64,000 nucleotides of DNA from Caulobacteraceae bacterium (lineage in GTDB: Bacteria; Pseudomonadota; Alphaproteobacteria; Caulobacterales; Caulobacteraceae). Under the pieces are notes generated by a model. That model did no database searches. It had not been told where the DNA came from and was given only the letters and a program-made list of their open reading frames with translations. The position numbers were made by a program, and so were the translations under genes. Location of the stretch: NCBI GenBank assembly GCA_027489335.1, contig JAIXZX010000006.1:1-64000 (forward strand), in the 5' to 3' direction. This document shows positions 60,311 to 64,000 of the stretch, piece by piece (position 1 is the first letter of the stretch; the number at the start of each line of letters is the position of its first letter).

Positions 60311-61924
60311 TTAGTGCCGGAAGACCCGCACGCCGGTGAAGGCCATGGCCAGACCCGCGGCGTCGGCGGCGGCGATGACCTCCTCGTCGCGGATCGAGCC
60401 GCCCGGCTGGATCACCGCGGTCGCTCCGGCCTCGGCCGCCTGGATCAGGCCATCGGCGAAGGGGAAGAAGGCGTCCGAGGCGCAGGCCGAGCCCTTGGCC
60501 AGCGACTCCGGGAGGCCCGCGGTTTCGGCCGCCTCGGCCGCGCGGATGGCGGCGATGCGGGCCGAATCCTTGCGGTTCATCTGGCCGGCGCCGATGCCGG
60601 CGGTCTGGCCGCCCCTGGCGTAGACGATGGCGTTGGACTTCACATGCTTGGCCACGGTGAAGGCGAACAGCATGTCGCGCAGCTCGGCCTCGGTGGGCTG
60701 GCGCTTGGTGACGATCTTCAGGTCAGCCGCGGTGATGTGGGCGGTGTCGCGGCCCTGGACCAGGAAGCCGCCGGCCACCTGGCGCCAGGTGACGCCGGCC
60801 GCCTTCGGGTCGGGGAGGCCGCCGGTGATCAGCAGGCGCAGGTCCTTCTTCTTCTTGAAGATGGCGATGGCCTCTTCGTCGGCCTCGGGGGCCACCACCA
60901 CCTCGGTGAAGACCTTGACGATCTCCCGGGCCGCGGCCGCATCCAGCCGGCGGTTAACCGCCACGATGCCGCCGAAGGCCGAGACCGGATCGCACTGCAG
61001 AGCACGCTGATAGGCCTCGGTCAGGTCCGAGCCCAGGGCCACGCCGCAGGGATTGGCGTGCTTGATGATGGTCACCGCCGCGCTGGTGGCGGGGTCGAAC
61101 TCGGCGACCAGCTCAATGGCCGCGTCGGTGTCGGCGATGTTGTTGTAGGACAGCGCCTTGCCCTGCAACTGGGTGGCCGTCGCCACGCCCGGGCGGTTTG
61201 AGCCGTCGCGGTAGAAGGCGGCGGCCTGGTGCGGGTTTTCCCCATAGCGCATGGTCTGGACCAGCTCGCCGGCGAAGGCCCGGCGGCGCGGGGCCTCCTC
61301 GGCCAGTTCCTTCGCGAACCATTGCGAGATGGCCGCGTCATAGGCCGCGGTGCGGGCATAGGCCCGGGCGGCCAGCGCCTTGCGCAGGGACAGCGAGGTC
61401 GACCCATCGGCCTTCAGCGCCGCGATCACGTCGTCCAGGTCGGCCTTCTCGGTGCAGACGGCCACATAGCCGTGGTTCTTGGCGGCCGAGCGGATCATGG
61501 CGGGCCCGCCGATGTCGATATTCTCCACGCAGGCGGCGAAGTCGCCGCCGCCGGCCACGGTCTGCTCAAAGGGATAGAGGGTCACATAGACGATATCGAT
61601 GGGGCCGATGCCGTGATCGGCCATGGCCTGGGCGTGGTCGGCGGCGTCGCGCACGCCGAGCAGACCGCCGTGCACCACCGGATGCAGCGTCTTGACCCGG
61701 CCGTCCATCATCTCCGGAAAACCGGTCAGGTCCGCCACGTCCTTCACGGGCAGGCCGGCCGCAGCGATGGCCGCCTTGGTGCCGCCGGTGGAGACCAGCT
61801 CCACCCCCATCTCCGACAGGGCCTTGGCGGCCTCGACCAGGCCGGTCTTGTCGGAGACCGACAGCAGGGCGCGGACGGGTTTGACGGCGTCGGGGGCAGG
61901 CGGGAAGTCGGGGGCGGCGGGCAC
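60311..61924 (-). CDS. purH: Bifunctional AICAR transformylase / IMP cyclohydrolase
   Basis: Last two steps of IMP synthesis, 537 residues. N-terminal cyclohydrolase domain: [50 protein letters not shown]-terminal transformylase: [17 protein letters not shown] and [15 protein letters not shown]. The start is the GTG at 61922-61924 with AGGAG six bases upstream; longer readings would run into the ZTP riboswitch. ZTP/ZMP, which build up when formyl-folate is short, are substrates upstream of this enzyme, so the riboswitch fits. Confidence 0.97.
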   Translation of the reverse strand: MPAAPDFPPAPDAVKPVRALLSVSDKTGLVEAAKALSEMGVELVSTGGTKAAIAAAGLPVKDVADLTGFPEMMDGRVKTLHPVVHGGLLGVRDAADHAQAMADHGIGPIDIVYVTLYPFEQTVAGGGDFAACVENIDIGGPAMIRSAAKNHGYVAVCTEKADLDDVIAALKADGSTSLSLRKALAARAYARTAAYDAAISQWFAKELAEEAPRRRAFAGELVQTMRYGENPHQAAAFYRDGSNRPGVATATQLQGKALSYNNIADTDAAIELVAEFDPATSAAVTIIKHANPCGVALGSDLTEAYQRALQCDPVSAFGGIVAVNRRLDAAAAREIVKVFTEVVVAPEADEEAIAIFKKKKDLRLLITGGLPDPKAAGVTWRQVAGGFLVQGRDTAHITAADLKIVTKRQPTEAELRDMLFAFTVAKHVKSNAIVYARGGQTAGIGAGQMNRKDSARIAAIRAAEAAETAGLPESLAKGSACASDAFFPFADGLIQAAEAGATAVIQPGGSIRDEEVIAAADAAGLAMAFTGVRVFRH

Positions 61925-61956
61925 GGCGGTCTCCTGGCGGGAAAGGTGACAAGGCG

Positions 61957-62030
61957 TGCCCAGGCGAGCGGCATATGAGGTCCTGGCTCCCCGGTGGTCA
62001 CCCACCTCGATTTTCGCCAGTCACGCAGGA
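61957..62030 (-). ncRNA. ZTP (pfl) riboswitch of purH
   Basis: On the minus strand: CGTGACTGGCG (62015-62025), GGTGGGTGACCACCGGGGAG following, and CGCCTGGGCA (61957-61966), which are the conserved blocks of the pfl/ZTP RNA in the right order and spacing. It ends 33 bases before the purH start. The final CCTGG could pair with the CCAGG of the ribosome-binding site, suggesting translational control. Ends approximate. Confidence 0.93.
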
Positions 62031-62076
62031 CAGGGGCCTCCTAGTCCTGGCTGGTTGGGGGAGTCAATGCGCCGTC

Positions 62077-63831
62077 TCAACGCGGCGGCGGCCAGGGCTC
62101 GGCGGCCGCGAGCTTCCATCGCAGGCGGGCGCCCGCCTCCTGGCGCACCTGGCCGCGCAAGACCACCTGGCTGGTCCGCCGGGCCTGACCGTCCTGGAAG
62201 AAGACCGAGGCCTCGATGGCGACCTCCATGGCGTCGTTGCGCAGCCACCAGCCGGTCTCCTCGCCCTCGGGCTTGATCAGCACGCTTTTGCCGTCCCTCG
62301 CCAGGGAGGCCCGGGCGTCCGGATGGATATGGAAGCGGACAACGAAGGGAATGAACCGCCGGGGGTCCTCCCCGGGCGGGGCGTCGCTCACCGGGGTGAA
62401 CCGATCCTCACCCCGCAGTTCATCGGCGGCAAGGTCCAGATAGAGGCGCCGCTCATGGCGCAGGCCAAAGCGCCGGACCCAGCCGTCATGGGCCATTTCC
62501 AGCCATAGCGCCCCTTCGGCCTGCTGGCGCTTGGCGCTCACCGCCGCATCGGCGCCGATCAGCCGGGGGCCCAGGGCGCGGGCCTGCAGTCCCCGCACGG
62601 GCGCGCCGCAGGACAGGTCGCCAAGGGAGGCGGTCGAGGCCGCATCCGCCAGACGCAGGGCCTCAGGCCCCACGGCGTCGGGCGACCAGCCGCAGTTGGT
62701 GATGGCCCGGCGGCCAGAAATCAGCACCTCAAGCGCCAGCGGCTGAGCGCAGGCGGTGACGCTCCAGGGGCCTGACGCCGGCGGGGCGGCGTCGGCCACC
62801 AGCTGCAGGCTGCGGCTCTCCAGACGCTGATAGCCGTTACGGGCCGCAGGCAGGGTGCGGCCAGCGTCGTTCTCACTGGCCCGGGCCGCGGCCACCAGGC
62901 CCGGCCGCAGCGCCTCGCCTCCCTGGAACACCGGCAGGCCGCCATCGGCGAGGGTGAAGAACCGCACCGCCCCCACGAGCCGGTCGATGGCCCGCATCAT
63001 CTCATCCGGCGGGGCGACGCCGCGCTGAACCAGGGCCTCGTCCAGGGTCTGCAGGTCGAGCAACAGCTGCACGGCCGCCTGGGGCGAGCGCGAGGCATGG
63101 CCGCCATCGGCCTGGACGGTTTCGGCCAATGCCCTGGTCAGCCGTTCCAGCGCTGTGGTCGTCAACCGGTCGCCGGCCTCGCCGGCCAGTACGGCGCCGG
63201 CCAGGGCCGCGGCGCAGGCCCGCTCGGCCGCCCGGGCCGGGCCGTCGATGGTGGCCAGCAGGTGGCGGGCCTGACGGGCGAGATCGAGGGCGATCTGGGC
63301 GGTTTCGGCGTCTGAAGCCCCTGCGCAGAGACGCGGCGCCCCGCAGGCCAGGTTGAACACCCGGCGCTCCAGCACCTCCGGGTCCCAGGAGAAGCCGTTC
63401 CAGCGGCCGAAGGTGCGCCGCCAGAGCAGGGTCAGCCGGAGCGCTTCAACGGCGCCGCTGTCGCCCACGGCGAGCAGGTCGCGCATCCAGTCGAACCGGT
63501 GCAGGGCCACGGCGAAGCGCCGACTGGGATTGGGTCGGTCCCAGGGATCCCCCTTCGGACCTGCATGGAGCGTGACGCCGGCGAAGGTGAAGTCGCCGAG
63601 CAGGATGCGTCGGCCGTTCTCCGCCTTGCCCGGACGGGGATCGGGGGGCGATCCGGTAAGGCCCTCGGGCCGGGGCCTGGCCAGCATCCAGCGGTGCAGG
63701 GGCGAGCCGGCCCATTCCCGACGGGCCTGGCGGCGCAGGCCGACCGCCAGCGCCAGCAGGGCGACCTGACCAGGCAGCCGCCTGGACGCCGGCGCCGGGG
63801 GAGGCTGTCCGGCCACGGGCGCCCCGCTCAC
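62077..63831 (-). CDS. Heparinase II/III family protein
   Basis: 584 residues. N-terminal alpha/alpha toroid typical of heparinase II/III, e.g. LHRFDWMRDLLAVGDSGAVE, then ETVQADGGHASRSPQAAVQL, and a beta-sandwich C-terminal half with WVRRFGLRHERRLYLDLAAD. Polysaccharide binding or lysis is the family role; no obvious signal peptide (a hydrophobic patch VALLALAVGLRR near residue 23 is weak). GTG start at 63831 overlaps the rpe stop (GTGA), so they are co-translated. Confidence 0.88.
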   Translation of the reverse strand: MSGAPVAGQPPPAPASRRLPGQVALLALAVGLRRQARREWAGSPLHRWMLARPRPEGLTGSPPDPRPGKAENGRRILLGDFTFAGVTLHAGPKGDPWDRPNPSRRFAVALHRFDWMRDLLAVGDSGAVEALRLTLLWRRTFGRWNGFSWDPEVLERRVFNLACGAPRLCAGASDAETAQIALDLARQARHLLATIDGPARAAERACAAALAGAVLAGEAGDRLTTTALERLTRALAETVQADGGHASRSPQAAVQLLLDLQTLDEALVQRGVAPPDEMMRAIDRLVGAVRFFTLADGGLPVFQGGEALRPGLVAAARASENDAGRTLPAARNGYQRLESRSLQLVADAAPPASGPWSVTACAQPLALEVLISGRRAITNCGWSPDAVGPEALRLADAASTASLGDLSCGAPVRGLQARALGPRLIGADAAVSAKRQQAEGALWLEMAHDGWVRRFGLRHERRLYLDLAADELRGEDRFTPVSDAPPGEDPRRFIPFVVRFHIHPDARASLARDGKSVLIKPEGEETGWWLRNDAMEVAIEASVFFQDGQARRTSQVVLRGQVRQEAGARLRWKLAAAEPWPPPR

Positions 63832-64000
63832 CCGCCCCGAAGGGCGGCGATGTTGGCGGCGTAGGCGTCCGCGCCGCCCTTGAAGACGGCGGTGCCGGCC
63901 ACCAGCGCCGTGGCGCCGGCCTCCAGGCAGAGGGGGGCCGTCTCGGACGTCACGCCGCCGTCGACCTCCAGGTGAATCTCCCGGCCGGTGGCGTCGATCA
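63828..64000 (-). CDS. rpe: Ribulose-phosphate 3-epimerase (C-terminal end, cut by window edge)
   Basis: The last 56 or so residues are present: IHLEVDGGVTSETAPLCLEA and GATALVAGTAVFKGGADAYA. The EVDGG aspartate is the catalytic residue region of RPE, and VAGTAVFKG the phosphate-binding loop. Interconverts ribulose- and xylulose-5-phosphate in the pentose phosphate and related pathways. Start lies beyond base 64000. GTGA overlap with the heparinase gene. Confidence 0.95.
   Translation of the reverse strand, partial: IDATGREIHLEVDGGVTSETAPLCLEAGATALVAGTAVFKGGADAYAANIAALRGG

Overview
The window is a very GC-rich, gene-dense stretch of an alphaproteobacterial chromosome. Gene content points to the Caulobacteraceae (Caulobacter/Phenylobacterium type): a chvI-chvG-hprK-EIIA-HPr regulatory cluster, a 1,600-residue GdhZ-type NAD-glutamate dehydrogenase, pseB/pseC surface-sugar genes, a LuxR-type protein with a C-terminal membrane helix, and a GTTC-N7-GTTC LexA-like box. 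The genus is an inference. No tRNA, rRNA, CRISPR array, insertion sequence or phage gene was seen.

Layout. 1-5.4 kb: ahcY (cut by the window edge), a CYTH-CHAD protein, bioB and a two-gene ABC transporter. 5.4-9 kb: ChvI/ChvG two-component system, short HPr kinase, mannose-type EIIA and HPr on the minus strand. 9-13.6 kb: a 570-residue protein of unknown function, pseC-pseB and a secreted FliL-like protein. 13.6-19 kb: small metabolic genes (SDR, PhhB, HAD, VanZ, DUF3445), a Cys/Pro/Tyr-rich lipoprotein, a 36-residue membrane peptide and an amidase. 19-29.3 kb: gyrB and recF, then metE with a cobalamin riboswitch and a pentapeptide-repeat protein placed between recF and dnaN, then grpE and hrcA. 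29.4-38.4 kb: rph, a small opposing cassette of four genes, then rdgB, hemW, rsmI, yraN, a SirB1 protein, gshB and comM. 38.4-46.7 kb: small unknown proteins, regulators, a hybrid kinase, AmpG, a membrane-anchored protease, DUF350 and rlmN. 46.8-55 kb: quinone oxidoreductase, two SDRs, a DMT exporter, DUF1232, a PAS hybrid kinase and a HerA-like ATPase. 55-64 kb: gdhZ, purH with a ZTP riboswitch, a heparinase-fold protein and the end of rpe.

The strongest regulatory signals are RNA and operator elements. ahcY and metE carry nearly identical 16-bp palindromes just upstream of their -35 boxes with the same geometry, which suggests one regulator for the SAH/methionine cycle. metE additionally has a cobalamin riboswitch and a possible short leader peptide. 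purH is preceded by a clear ZTP (pfl) riboswitch, which also corrects its start codon. comM has a LexA-type box.

The least explained region is 30.1-31.8 kb. A tail-to-tail hairpin repeat, a 35-residue protein with a 28-bp palindromic operator, and a small-membrane-protein/DUF2975/XRE operon together separate rph from rdgB. Several short genes (36, 35 and 36 residues) are reported because reading frame, ribosome-binding site and context agree. Functions of unrecognised genes are left open.
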